Assembly (NCBI RefSeq): GCF_026191725.2 | Contig: NZ_CP120863.1 | Location: 4,444,001-4,508,000 of the forward strand | Direction of reading: 5' to 3' | DNA length: 64,000 bases | Source: Roseibium porphyridii | Lineage (GTDB): Bacteria; Pseudomonadota; Alphaproteobacteria; Rhizobiales; Stappiaceae | Shown: one piece after another, positions 1-11,449 of the stretch | Numbering within the stretch: position 1 is the stretch's first letter | Layout: each line of letters starts with the position of its first letter | The notes under the pieces: generated by a model | What the model was told of the DNA's origin: nothing | Database searches by the model: none | The model's input: only the letters and a program-made list of their open reading frames with translations | Program-made: the position numbers and the translations under genes

Positions 1-741
1 TTTGAAGGCAGAAAGGTTTTGCTCCGCCAGATCCAAAGCCCGTTTCTCGGCTTCATAAAGATCCATTGCGGCAACTTTCGGAGCTTTCTCCAAGATCGCA
101 CGGCTCAAATAGCCGAAGCCTGCTCCCAGGTCCGCCCCACGCCCCTTCAAAGTTTCCGGCAAATGGCTAACCAACAACGCCGAGGCCGGATCTACACGAT
201 CCCAGGCGAAAATACCTGGCCGGCTGACATAGGCACCCTCCAGCACCGTTCTGGGCTTATCTAGTCTGGACCATTTTTCCAGAAGATCCTGGTTCAAATT
301 CTCAACCTGCACGGTTCCCCAGACGGCGCGGCACTTGTTCTTTGTGAGCTTTTCAGTGCGTCCGAGCAAATCGGAAAGATCGCTTTCAAGTGTCTTTGCC
401 CCTTCCGTATTTGCCGAACACGCAATCACCTGCCCACCGGTTACTGCCTTTGAAACTGCCCGCGCCAGTTGCGCACGCGCTTCCTGGCGCTGGCGTCCGG
501 GCAATACAAGCACCAGATCAAATCCGGTCTCGGCAACCTCGGCCAAAACTTCAAAGCCTGATTTTTGCAAGGCGTCGCGATCAGGTGCAAAACTCTGTTC
601 GCAAACAAGCTTGGCCGGTGCGAGGTCTCTCAGGGACTGCCCGGCGCGAGCACGCATGAACAGAGCCTTTGGATCTGATCCAGGCTCCACTTCACCGGAT
701 AAGAGAGGTAGCAACAGTGTTTCGAGCACGGGATCGGACAT
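1..741 (-). CDS. rsmC: 16S rRNA (guanine-N2) methyltransferase, RsmC-like (3' end outside window)
   Basis: A minus-strand reading frame starts at the ATG at 741 and runs off the left edge, so the C-terminus is missing. The translation shows a degenerate N-terminal half followed, about 200 residues in, by a SAM-binding motif I (GADLGAGFGYLS). This matches the two-domain layout of RsmC/RlmG-type methyltransferases, whose N-terminal domain is a decayed copy of the C-terminal one. RsmC methylates N2 of G1207 in 16S rRNA of the 30S subunit. The catalytic NPP[FY] motif would lie in the missing part, so an RlmG-like target or another small-domain methyltransferase cannot be excluded. Confidence 0.72.
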   Translation of the reverse strand, partial: MSDPVLETLLLPLLSGEVEPGSDPKALFMRARAGQSLRDLAPAKLVCEQSFAPDRDALQKSGFEVLAEVAETGFDLVLVLPGRQRQEARAQLARAVSKAVTGGQVIACSANTEGAKTLESDLSDLLGRTEKLTKNKCRAVWGTVQVENLNQDLLEKWSRLDKPRTVLEGAYVSRPGIFAWDRVDPASALLVSHLPETLKGRGADLGAGFGYLSRAILEKAPKVAAMDLYEAEKRALDLAEQNLSAFK

Positions 742-800
742 TTAGAACCTGATTGAGCGAAGATATTACCCGGCGCTCATAACGTCTGACGGCCTCCAGG

Positions 801-1379
801 TCAAAAGGCTGCATCGGACTGAAACGCCTTACCGTCAACAAGCAATGTCAGCGGCAGAGACCTGCCATCTTCGGTCACAGCGATTTCAAGCAGAACGCGG
901 CTGGTATCGAGACGCTCAATGATCCTCCCTTCGCCCTCGGGCAGGAAAAAAGCATCTATGCCATAGTCAACCCGGATCTCGTTTTCAGTGAGGGAACGCA
1001 CGGTCCCGGACATGGCCAGATCGCCGGCGTTGTCGCGCTCCACGCTCACAACAACCGGCTGCGCTGCCTTGCCTGCTCCTGCCTGCAGGCCGACAAAGAT
1101 CTTGTCTCCCACAGCAATTTTGTCGCCTTCACTCAAATCTTTTGAGAGACTGTTGATTGCGAGATTTATGATGACGTAGTCCCCTCTGAGAAGGTCCCTC
1201 GGATCCACCGGTACAAGTTCCAACGGCACCACCTGGCCATTTCGCTGGACGTCAAACCGGTCAGCAAGTGGAATTGCAATCAGGAACAGTTGAATGATGG
1301 CCACAAGGCCCCACCGCAAATATGGCAGGCGAAGGAAACTGGGTCGGGTAGATGGCAGTGTTCCGGCAACATCGCTCAT
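801..1379 (-). CDS. GDYXXLXY-domain membrane protein
   Basis: About 192 residues. One hydrophobic segment near residues 20-40 is followed by a soluble, probably extracytoplasmic, domain carrying RGDYVIINL, the signature of the GDYXXLXY family. The ATG at 1379 overlaps the stop of the upstream DUF2157 gene in an ATGA arrangement, so I prefer it to the longer frame that begins 72 bases upstream inside that gene. Partner genes of this kind are commonly adjacent to DUF2157 proteins. The biochemical role is unknown; an envelope-associated complex of the two proteins is a reasonable inference from the translational coupling. Confidence 0.8.
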   Translation of the reverse strand: MSDVAGTLPSTRPSFLRLPYLRWGLVAIIQLFLIAIPLADRFDVQRNGQVVPLELVPVDPRDLLRGDYVIINLAINSLSKDLSEGDKIAVGDKIFVGLQAGAGKAAQPVVVSVERDNAGDLAMSGTVRSLTENEIRVDYGIDAFFLPEGEGRIIERLDTSRVLLEIAVTEDGRSLPLTLLVDGKAFQSDAAF

Positions 1380-2737
1380 GTCGGCAGGACCTCCTCGTTC
1401 GCCGGGGATTGTTTCACTTGCCCGCTCCGTCTGAAGACGCGTGCCAGCCAAAGCGCCACCCCAAGCAACAGCACTCCCGCAACCAGGAAGAACAAGGACT
1501 GACCCAACAATGAACCTATGGTGACTTCAAGCAGCCAAAGCGCAACGGCTGTCAGGCCGAGATAGGCGCAGAGCATCCAGAACCGGTTGCTGTTCCAGGT
1601 TCCAAGTGCACAAAGGCCAACAAGAGCGGCCAGGCTGAATGCTGATAGAAGCAGAACATTTAGAGTGGCCAAGGGCACGAGAATTGCGAAGAGCGCGAAC
1701 CCAACAGCAGCAAAGAGTGCAAGGGCCTTTGTCGTCTTGAAGGAAAGTACCAAGCCGACCACGCACAGGAGCACCGCCAATGCGAGCGGTACCAAGGCAG
1801 GAAGTGCCAGAAGGCCTGCAGAGACAAGGTCGTCGGAGATCTCGGGCACGAGAATGAGCGACAGAACCAGCAGAATGCAAAGGATCATGATACCGGCATC
1901 CTGAAGCGACCGCGCCATCAGCCAATGGCCGTGGCTTCGCAGCGGTCGATCGCTCGACCATTTGACAAACAGGTCCGCAACCGGGTCGAGCTGAACCATG
2001 AGCGCTGCCACGCCGCCGATGCCAGCCAAAGCCATTGCCAGAACGATATCGTCCCCGCCGCTCAGGATGTCAGCCGTCTCGGCAAACCAGCGACCATAGG
2101 TCACCCAAAAGAGTACGATCGCGGCCCACCTGGACAAGCGTGCCGGATAGACTATGGAATGTGCGAAAGTGGCGACGAGCAATGCCAGTCCAACAAGGCC
2201 AGGCAGCAGACCAGGTTCACCGAAGTCTTCCCTCATGACCTGCCATGTAATCGCGGCGATGGCAGCAACAGCCACAGACGCCCTGGAGCCTGTGACCCAT
2301 GCTGCAACGAGCGCACCTAGACAGACGAGAAATGCACCTCCGGCCCAGTCTGACGGCAGATGAAAAATTTGGCCGACCAGAGCCATGCCCCCAACAAAGA
2401 CAAGCGTTGCAAATCCGGTTGCCAAATCGGCAACGCCCCTTTTTCCACCCTTAGCGGCCAATGCTGCGAGACCGTGGCTCGCCACAATGAGACAGGCAAT
2501 CCCAACGAGCTTCACTGTTTTGGGGATCACCCCCCAATTTGCGGCGATAAAAGCGAATACGGCCAATGCCACACACATCATGCCGATACCCGCGAGCACC
2601 ATCGGCAATCGTGAGCGGCCATCGCCCTGTTCCTGGTCCTTGAGGATCAGCGCCGCTCCATCCGGCTTCACCCATCCATTGGACACCCAGACCTCAAGGT
2701 CGTCCTTCAATCTCTTTTTGTACGTCCAGTCGAACAT
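1376..2737 (-). CDS. DUF2157 polytopic membrane protein
   Basis: About 453 residues from the ATG at 2737; a TTG at 2782 would add 15 residues but has no ribosome-binding site. The first 50 residues are soluble and Trp-rich (LEVWVSNGWVKPDGA), typical of the DUF2157 N-terminus. They are followed by roughly a dozen closely spaced hydrophobic segments, including FIAANWGVIPK and GQIFHLPSDWAGGA, which are characteristic of this family. It is an inner-membrane protein of unknown function. Its stop overlaps the start of the GDYXXLXY gene, so the two form a coupled operon. Confidence 0.85.
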   Translation of the reverse strand: MFDWTYKKRLKDDLEVWVSNGWVKPDGAALILKDQEQGDGRSRLPMVLAGIGMMCVALAVFAFIAANWGVIPKTVKLVGIACLIVASHGLAALAAKGGKRGVADLATGFATLVFVGGMALVGQIFHLPSDWAGGAFLVCLGALVAAWVTGSRASVAVAAIAAITWQVMREDFGEPGLLPGLVGLALLVATFAHSIVYPARLSRWAAIVLFWVTYGRWFAETADILSGGDDIVLAMALAGIGGVAALMVQLDPVADLFVKWSSDRPLRSHGHWLMARSLQDAGIMILCILLVLSLILVPEISDDLVSAGLLALPALVPLALAVLLCVVGLVLSFKTTKALALFAAVGFALFAILVPLATLNVLLLSAFSLAALVGLCALGTWNSNRFWMLCAYLGLTAVALWLLEVTIGSLLGQSLFFLVAGVLLLGVALWLARVFRRSGQVKQSPANEEVLPT

Positions 2738-3156
2738 TCCGCTCTGCCACTGATTTTCAATACGTCCTACCGTAGCAGTCAATCGGCTGCCAAAGCACCA
2801 CTCGTGTTGTTGGAAGAGTTGACCCCAAATTGGGCCAAAGGTTTGGCGATCCGTCTCTTCCTGTGAAGAGGCTTCCCCAGTTGACCTTTACTTCCCCTGC
2901 GGAAACCACCTCCTATGGTTGCGGCCGTGCATAATTTCTATGCATGGTCATCAACAGGACAAAATTTAATATTTGCAGAGCTCTTCAGGCCTTGCCGAGT
3001 GACGTGGTCTTGGTATTCTGTTTTGCAGAATCTTTACCGAAAGAGCGTTCCGAGACGAGCCTATTTGCAGGATTCCGGGACTTTAGACAAGCTTGGCACA
3101 AAAAGCTGCCACTGCTGTTCAGAGCCAAACTCCAACAACAATCCAGGGGGGCTCTG
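2738..3156. other. intergenic region without a supported gene
   Basis: This gap follows the 3' end of the DUF3141 gene and precedes the DUF2157 operon, both read on the minus strand. Short plus-strand frames at 2915-3157 and 2944-3456 lack ribosome-binding sites and family features. A small dyad, TGCAT-N7-ATGCA, lies near 2930-2945. The plus-oriented terminator at 3157-3190 has no obvious plus-strand gene feeding it, so an unannotated small RNA here is possible. Confidence 0.4.
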
Positions 3157-3190
3157 AGGGGCGTCCGAGAGGCCCGGGCGCCCCTTTTTC
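3157..3190 (+). terminator. terminator-like hairpin oriented to the plus strand
   Basis: AGGGGCGTCC pairs with GGGCGCCCCT (one G-T wobble) around a 9-base loop, followed directly by TTTTT. The U tract lies on the plus-strand side, overlapping the stop codon of the minus-strand DUF3141 gene. On the minus strand the same stem would form just after the stop codon but without a U tract. Confidence 0.5.
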
Positions 3191-5792
3191 ATTCTGCCGG
3201 TTCTTGCGATTTTCCGACGGCGCGCCGCGGCTTGCGCGCTGAAGTTGACTTTTTGGCTGTTGTATTTCGGGCCGGTGCCTTTCGGGCAGACGACTTTTTG
3301 ACAACCGCCGTTTTTGCTTCAGAGGATTCCGGTTTCTCTCTGGAGGCGCTCTTTGATGCCTTCGCTTCAGCAGCTGTTTTCTTCCATTTCACCTGCGCTT
3401 CCAGTGGGTTTTCAGTGATGTCTTCCGAAACCGGCGGCAAGCCCAGGACCTTTTGAAATTTCTGCAAGGTCTCCAGAGTATGAGGCGCCATTTCCTTCAA
3501 GGCACCCGGGACAAATCGAACCACATTGGACGCTAGCTCTCGCTCTTCGGCCGTTTTAAGCAGTTTCGGCAGGCTTTCTATTGCTTTTTCGTGGGCAAAC
3601 TCGACGATCAATGTCTGTTCCTGAAGGATGAAGCTGCGCTCATCGGCAGCCAACGACTTGAAGGGCTCATCCTGAGTGAGAACCCGAGCCGACCGTTCCA
3701 GTCTATCCTTGCGCACGGCTCCACGGCTTTCGGCAAGCAAGATCAGCATGCGAATAACAGCTTCGCAGAAGCCACCCTCTTCGATGCGCATCAAGGCTGC
3801 CTGAACCGGTGGCAAGCTGCGCAGATCTTCTTTCCGTTTCAACGTGCGTCCCGGCAGTCTGCTGTGACCGAACCACCGCATATAGGGCGAGCCCCAAACT
3901 GAAAGGAACAAGTTCTCATACATTGTGTCGCGAAGGTCCCGGAAGAGATCCATCGACTGTTCGACAAGAGCCGCATTGAGGTGCTCAAGTTCTACAAACG
4001 GGTTATTTGGACCCGCAGGCGTCCGGCTTTCTTTCACTTTGTCCGCCCAGCCCGGCAAAAGTCCAAGAAAAGGATTGAGGCTGGACATCATGGACCGCTG
4101 CACGCGAAGTGGATGGAGGCGGCGTCGCAGATCTGCGCTTTGCTCAGTCACGCCGGACTGTACAAACGGCCGAACACAGACGTCATAAAATTCAGATTGT
4201 TGTTCTGAAGCGCGCGCGACTGCTGCAAAGGCGTGTTCTTCATCCCGGCCATCGTCAATCTCTCGGAGCTCATCCATTGTGCGCTCATGAAAACTCACGG
4301 TGAATTCGCGCTCCAGAATGTCACCGGCGTAGTCGTCTATCGTCATCTCATAGAGCCCTGGCGGCAGCGCTTCGATGGTTTTCAGGGTCGACGTAACTTC
4401 CGTATGTTCTTTCTTCGCGATCTTTGAAGACACAAAAATACCCAGATGACCAACCTGGTCATGCACCATGTAGATGATGCGCTGGCCCCGGATTGCGATT
4501 TCTCTTTCGTCCGTATAGCTGTCGATTATCCAGTTGAGCGCCTGTTGCGGCGGAGTGATGTTGTCTCCCCAACTGGCAAAGACAATGATCGGCGCCCTGA
4601 TCTCCTTGAGGTCGATATTGCGCCCCGGCTCAAGTTGCGCCTCGTTTTTGGCCAATCGGTTGCCGACAAACAACTGTTCGACAATCCATTTCATTTCCGC
4701 TTCGTTCAAGAGGAAATAACCGCCCCACCAGCGCTCGAAATCCAGAAAACGCTGAGGCTCCGTATCAACCTTTGAATAGAGATCGTAGTATTTTCCGAAA
4801 TAGTTTCTCGCCGGATTGAGCAACTCGAAATTCTGAACGATATCTGCCCCATCGAAAACGCCGTGCCCGAGGTCGGAATAGTACATGGCGTTGTAGGTTC
4901 CACCCAGAATCCCGCCATTGTATCGCATCGGGTTTTCCCCGACCCGCCCGGACCAGGTGCTGACAGGCGCGCCGTTGAGAACAATGGGCCCAGTCAGATC
5001 GGGATTGGTGGCAGCCAAAAGAAGCGTTGCCCACCCACCCTGGCAATTGCCGGTCACTATCGGATTTGGCGCTCTTGGGTGCAGCTCTTTCACCTTCCGA
5101 ACGAAAGCAGCTTCGGCATTGGTGACATCGGCAAGCGTCTGACCTTTTTCCGGCCAGCGTTTGAACGCAACGAAGTAGACGGGGTGGCCGTCACGGAGCG
5201 CAACACCGACCTGACTATCCGATTTGAAACCGCCGATGCCGGCACCATGGCCGGCACGCGGGTCGATGATGATATAGGGCCGTTTCCAGGGTTGGTGCTC
5301 GCGGAACTTGGAGTCCTTTGGCGGGATAATCTTGAGCAGCATGTAGTTGCATGAACGCGGCAGGTCGGCACCGTCCACGACAAGCTCGTAATCGTAAATC
5401 AGAACCGGTGGGCACCCAGCAGCTTCATGTTCCAGAAAAATGTCGCCGCGCTGGCGCAACGTATCCATGGTCAGCACGGTACGTTGCACCGCGTCCTGCC
5501 AATAGCTGTTCCAGTTGTCGATAAGAGCGCCTGATTTCTGCGCTTCGCCCATATCTTGCATGGACTTGTTGAAAGCCGACAGGTTCTTTTGCCAATGCTC
5601 CTTTTGAACGTCGGCTATTCTTGTCATGTGCCGGGTCAGACCAAGGGTCATAAGCTCCGTCATCTTGGTGAGTTCCGTCGCCTGAGCCTGCATACGGGTG
5701 GAGTGCTCGGAAGGCGCCCAGGCAGTCGCATCGGAAAGCATGTCCAGGAACTGGTTCTGTCCCTTTTCAAGAGCGTCGAAAATGTCCTTCAT
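3189..5792 (-). CDS. DUF3141 alpha/beta-hydrolase protein (PHA synthase-like) with basic tail
   Basis: 867 residues; an AGGAG lies six bases before the ATG. Residues 1-115 are helical and phasin-like. Residues 125-480 form an alpha/beta-hydrolase fold with the nucleophile elbow GNCQGG, placing Cys250 where lipases have Ser, as in poly(3-hydroxyalkanoate) synthases. A helical region follows, and the last 65 residues are Lys/Ala/Ser-rich, resembling histone-H1-like or PhaF-type tails that bind DNA. The gene begins 9 bases after the FabI-like gene, so they are co-transcribed. DUF3141 proteins have no settled function; an acyl-CoA or polyester link is inferred from fold and neighbour. Confidence 0.82.
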   Translation of the reverse strand: MKDIFDALEKGQNQFLDMLSDATAWAPSEHSTRMQAQATELTKMTELMTLGLTRHMTRIADVQKEHWQKNLSAFNKSMQDMGEAQKSGALIDNWNSYWQDAVQRTVLTMDTLRQRGDIFLEHEAAGCPPVLIYDYELVVDGADLPRSCNYMLLKIIPPKDSKFREHQPWKRPYIIIDPRAGHGAGIGGFKSDSQVGVALRDGHPVYFVAFKRWPEKGQTLADVTNAEAAFVRKVKELHPRAPNPIVTGNCQGGWATLLLAATNPDLTGPIVLNGAPVSTWSGRVGENPMRYNGGILGGTYNAMYYSDLGHGVFDGADIVQNFELLNPARNYFGKYYDLYSKVDTEPQRFLDFERWWGGYFLLNEAEMKWIVEQLFVGNRLAKNEAQLEPGRNIDLKEIRAPIIVFASWGDNITPPQQALNWIIDSYTDEREIAIRGQRIIYMVHDQVGHLGIFVSSKIAKKEHTEVTSTLKTIEALPPGLYEMTIDDYAGDILEREFTVSFHERTMDELREIDDGRDEEHAFAAVARASEQQSEFYDVCVRPFVQSGVTEQSADLRRRLHPLRVQRSMMSSLNPFLGLLPGWADKVKESRTPAGPNNPFVELEHLNAALVEQSMDLFRDLRDTMYENLFLSVWGSPYMRWFGHSRLPGRTLKRKEDLRSLPPVQAALMRIEEGGFCEAVIRMLILLAESRGAVRKDRLERSARVLTQDEPFKSLAADERSFILQEQTLIVEFAHEKAIESLPKLLKTAEERELASNVVRFVPGALKEMAPHTLETLQKFQKVLGLPPVSEDITENPLEAQVKWKKTAAEAKASKSASREKPESSEAKTAVVKKSSARKAPARNTTAKKSTSARKPRRAVGKSQEPAE

Positions 5793-5801
5793 CAGAAGCT
5801 C

Positions 5802-6566
5802 CTATCCAAGAATGCTGTAGCCACCATCGATCGGGTGAATACTGCCGGTTACATTGAATGCCTCGCGGCTTGCCAGAAACGCGGCGTAAGCGCCGACGTC
5901 ATCGATGGTTGCCAGTTGATGGGTTGGTGCGCGTTCCGCAGCGTCATTGAGAAGTGCATCGAATTCTGCAATGCCCGAGGCAGCGCGCGTCATCAACGGA
6001 CCAGGCGAAAGCGCATGAACCGATATGCCTTTCGGGCCCAATTCTGCAGCAGCATAGCGCGTTGCCGATTCAAGTGCAGCTTTTACGGGGCCCATGAGGC
6101 CATACCGGTCGACCACGCGCTGAGCCCCCATGAAAGAGACCGTCATACACGTACCTCCTTCCGGCATCAGGGGTTCGGCCCTCCGGATCAAGCGCAAGAA
6201 CGAATGGACAGAGACATCCATCGCAAGAGCGAACCCCTCGGCCGAGCAATCGACAACCCGGCCATGGAGATCTTCCTTGTTCGAGAAGGCAACTGAATGA
6301 AGTAGCGTGTCGAGCCTGCCCCAACGTTCGGCAATCACAGAGAACAGATCATCAAGTTCACCCTCGTCCCGTACATTGAGCGGTGCGATGATCTCAGCCT
6401 CAAGCTCTTCGGCCAGAGGCCTGACAAAGGCTTCGGCCTTTTCGCTCGCATAGGTAATTGCAAGATCGGCACCTTGTGCCCTGAAAGCCTTGGCACAGCC
6501 ATAAGCTATGGACTGATCATTTGCGACACCAACAACAAGGGCTTTGTGACCTGTCAGATCGAACAT
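5802..6566 (-). CDS. fabI: FabI-like enoyl-ACP reductase (SDR family)
   Basis: 254 residues, the normal length for FabI. The N-terminal nucleotide-binding region has the atypical FabI pattern (VGVANDQSIAYG) rather than the classic SDR TGxxxGIG. The catalytic pair is Tyr155-x6-Lys162, the spacing specific to FabI (classic SDRs have x3). The predicted role is NAD(P)H reduction of enoyl-ACP or enoyl-CoA. In several alphaproteobacteria a FabI paralogue of this kind sits beside DUF3141 and phosphotransacetylase/acetate-kinase genes, so this may be a specialised paralogue and not the housekeeping fatty-acid enzyme. Confidence 0.85.
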   Translation of the reverse strand: MFDLTGHKALVVGVANDQSIAYGCAKAFRAQGADLAITYASEKAEAFVRPLAEELEAEIIAPLNVRDEGELDDLFSVIAERWGRLDTLLHSVAFSNKEDLHGRVVDCSAEGFALAMDVSVHSFLRLIRRAEPLMPEGGTCMTVSFMGAQRVVDRYGLMGPVKAALESATRYAAAELGPKGISVHALSPGPLMTRAASGIAEFDALLNDAAERAPTHQLATIDDVGAYAAFLASREAFNVTGSIHPIDGGYSILG

Positions 6567-6744
6567 GAACTCGAACTTTCCACAAGGAAGGCTCAGCTGC
6601 CGTGATACCTGACGGCTGGCCGAAACTCATTGACCGGACTGCCTCCTGGCACCACTCCGCAGTGCAGCATATCCATCATGATGGCAGAATGACCATGCAA
6701 GGAAAATAGGTGCTTCCGGCGATCAATGCCAGCTATCGCAATGC

Positions 6745-6780
6745 AAAAAAAGCGCCCCGAATTGCTCCGGGACGCCGTTT
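6745..6780 (-). terminator. rho-independent terminator of katG
   Basis: Read on the minus strand after the katG stop: GCGTCCCGGA, loop GCAA, TTCGGGGCGC (two G-T wobbles), then seven T residues. It lies about 30 bases beyond the stop codon at 6803. Confidence 0.85.
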
Positions 6781-6802
6781 TTCACCTTTCAAGGTGAATG
6801 TG

Positions 6803-9190
<2,388 letters not shown>

Positions 9191-9238
9191 CTAGCAAACC
9201 ACAATCATCAGAAGAAGTTGAATTTTCTGATCGCTTCG

Positions 9239-9253
9239 ATAAGTTATAGTTAT
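9239..9253. promoter_or_regulatory. dyad over the oxyR start, possible OxyR site
   Basis: ATAA-N7-TTAT, close to the ATAG-N7-CTAT half of OxyR/LysR-type sites, overlaps the first bases of oxyR. It lies in the 277-base region shared with divergent katG. No Shine-Dalgarno sequence precedes the oxyR ATG. Autoregulation by binding here is inferred, not shown. Confidence 0.4.
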
Positions 9254-10154
9254 GATCAACATCACTCTGAAGCAACTCCGCTATTTTGAAGCGCTCGCGC
9301 GCCACGGGCACTTCGGCAAAGCAGCGGAAGCCTGTGCAATTTCGCAGCCAGCTCTTTCCATGCAAATCAAGGAAATGGAAGACGTCCTGGGAGCAGCGCT
9401 CTTTGAACGAGGCGCACGCCAGGTCAGACTCACTCATTTTGGGGAAGTGGCGGTTGAGCGTGCCAGAGACATTCTGCGCTCAGCCGACGAACTTGGCGAT
9501 CTCGCCCGCGCCTCGCGTGAAAGGCTGGTAGGCAGGTTCCGCATCGGCGTGATCCCGACAATTGCCCCATACCTGTTGCCAAAGGTGATCGGAAATCTCA
9601 AGGAAGACTACCCGGAACTCGACATTCATGTCCGGGAAACGGTGACACCCAAGCTGATACAGGAGCTGAAGGAAGGCCGGCTCGATACGGCAATCGTCGC
9701 CTTGCCGGTCTCTGAAAGCTCACTTGAAGAAATACCGTTGATACAAGAGAGTTTTGTTTTGGTGCGCACTGCAGGTGAAGCCAATCTTCCACTGCCCAAC
9801 GCGGACAGTCTCAAGGAAATGCGGTTGCTATTGCTGGAAGAAGGCCACTGTTTCCGTGATCAGGCACTGTCTTTCTGCAATCTGCCCTCCGGGCCACCAA
9901 GGGAAGTTCTGGATGCCAGTTCCCTGTCCACGTTGGTCCAGATGGTCAGTGCAGGAATGGGCGTAACACTCATTCCCGAAATGGCCGTTCCGGTTGAAAC
10001 CAGATCCGCACCGGTCGCCATATCCCGGTTTGAAGACCCTGAACCCAACAGAACCATCGGCATGGTGTGGAGACGAAGCAGCCCTCTTGCCAGTCAGTTG
10101 ACCGAGATTGCAGGCATCGTCCGCCGGTCGGCGGAAACCCTGCCTCTTCAATGA
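9252..10154 (+). CDS. oxyR: OxyR, peroxide-sensing LysR-type activator
   Basis: 300 residues. An N-terminal winged helix-turn-helix (residues 1-60, ISQPALSMQIKEME) precedes a LysR effector domain. Cys200 and Cys209 lie in GHCFRDQALSFC, with the nine-residue separation of E. coli OxyR Cys199/Cys208, which form the activating disulfide upon H2O2 exposure. Divergent katG is the expected target. There is no recognisable ribosome-binding site; the next in-frame Met would remove most of the HTH, so this ATG is kept. The 3' end overlaps the convergent MFS gene by 7 bases. Confidence 0.95.
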   Translation: MINITLKQLRYFEALARHGHFGKAAEACAISQPALSMQIKEMEDVLGAALFERGARQVRLTHFGEVAVERARDILRSADELGDLARASRERLVGRFRIGVIPTIAPYLLPKVIGNLKEDYPELDIHVRETVTPKLIQELKEGRLDTAIVALPVSESSLEEIPLIQESFVLVRTAGEANLPLPNADSLKEMRLLLLEEGHCFRDQALSFCNLPSGPPREVLDASSLSTLVQMVSAGMGVTLIPEMAVPVETRSAPVAISRFEDPEPNRTIGMVWRRSSPLASQLTEIAGIVRRSAETLPLQ

Positions 10155-11329
10155 GACGCTTTTATTTTGTGCCGGAAAGTGCCAAGGCCAATGAGTGCCA
10201 TAGCCGCCGCCAACCCTAAGAGGACAGCTCTTGCATCATCTCCGGAGGCAAACACTGCCACCATGAGACCTGCAAGCGGTTGAGACAGATTGTTCAGGCA
10301 AATGATTGCGCCTGTGGTCTTGCCGAACTCGGATGGCGGGATGATTTCCTTGCGCAGGGTGCGCACATAGATGTTGAACATCTTGTCGAAGCCGGCAATC
10401 AACAGGAACCCGAGCGCGTAGACCAGCGGATGAGCACCGAGACCGGTCAAGACAGCGCCAAGACAAATGAGCGCGTAGGCCGTGCGACCGAGCGTGTTCA
10501 GACCAAAATGGATATGTGCTGTCAAAGTCAGAACGGCGAGCGTCGCTAGTGCTCCCCCTACCTGCAGCCAGGCATATTCCTGCTCGGACCGATCGAAAAA
10601 GCCCGTCATCATGGCTGCCGCGGTTGCCAGCGTTGCACCGATTATCAGATTGACACCCGCGGCCTGAAAGATGGCGCGCAAGAGATCCGGCAATTGCCAG
10701 ATCAGCACGAAGGCATGCTTCAGATCAGCAACAGGGTGACGCTTTTCGAGGGGCGCAGGGGGATCTGCCAAGCGCAGCTGGCCAGGCCAGAGCCGAAACA
10801 CGGCGTCCGACAGAACAAACAACCCGGTTGCCAGGATCACAACGGTTTCCCAAGGCCACAACACCATCAGATAAGCTGCCGTCAATGGTCCAAGCACGAC
10901 ACCCATTTGTGAGGCCAGTTGACTGTAGCTCGCCACCTTTTCAAAGCGTTGATCCTTGAATGCGCCGACCAGAACCATTTCCAGTGCGAGCAGTCCCTGT
11001 GTCGTCAGCACGCCGACAATCGCGGAGAGCGCGATCAGCCACCAGACACCACCGAAAACGAGCTGACCCGTGATGCCGATCAGACAGACAAGGGCTCGCA
11101 GTACGCGACTGACGCGCAACAACATGATCGGGGAATACCGGTCACACAAAATTCCTGCGAACGGAAATGTCAGATAACGAGGCAATGTTTCAAAGAAAAA
11201 CGCCAGGCCGGACCACGCGACATTACCGGTGATCTGGAAGATGACCAGCGGCACCAGAAAGAGCAGGATCTGATCGGCCAGAACCGTCAGAAACATGGAC
11301 GCGAAAAACGCGCGGTCGCGAACGAGCAT
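10148..11329 (-). CDS. MFS transporter, EntS-like exporter family
   Basis: 393 residues with about 12 hydrophobic segments and the cytoplasmic loop-2 motif region FAGILCDRYSPIMLLR, as in drug/siderophore exporters of the EntS-like MFS group. A charged central loop (about residues 190-215) separates the two six-helix halves. It would act as an inner-membrane antiporter; the substrate is unknown. It is convergent with oxyR and there is no clear Shine-Dalgarno sequence. It is probably a separate unit from the methyltransferase genes downstream of 11450. Confidence 0.82.
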   Translation of the reverse strand: MLVRDRAFFASMFLTVLADQILLFLVPLVIFQITGNVAWSGLAFFFETLPRYLTFPFAGILCDRYSPIMLLRVSRVLRALVCLIGITGQLVFGGVWWLIALSAIVGVLTTQGLLALEMVLVGAFKDQRFEKVASYSQLASQMGVVLGPLTAAYLMVLWPWETVVILATGLFVLSDAVFRLWPGQLRLADPPAPLEKRHPVADLKHAFVLIWQLPDLLRAIFQAAGVNLIIGATLATAAAMMTGFFDRSEQEYAWLQVGGALATLAVLTLTAHIHFGLNTLGRTAYALICLGAVLTGLGAHPLVYALGFLLIAGFDKMFNIYVRTLRKEIIPPSEFGKTTGAIICLNNLSQPLAGLMVAVFASGDDARAVLLGLAAAMALIGLGTFRHKIKASH

Positions 11330-11449
11330 CAGATGCTTTCAAAGGACCAATATTGGCGGGACGACTGTCGTATCACCCACCATAAAGCCCTGCAACTGCA
11401 GCTTGCCTCGAACCGATTGTGTTCACCCGGCGCAGCACAAACCAGTGGT

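Noticed and set aside
2944..3456. 170-codon plus-strand frame overlapping the DUF3141 3' end
   Set aside because: Half of it is antisense to the Lys/Ala tail region and the rest lacks a ribosome-binding site or family features.
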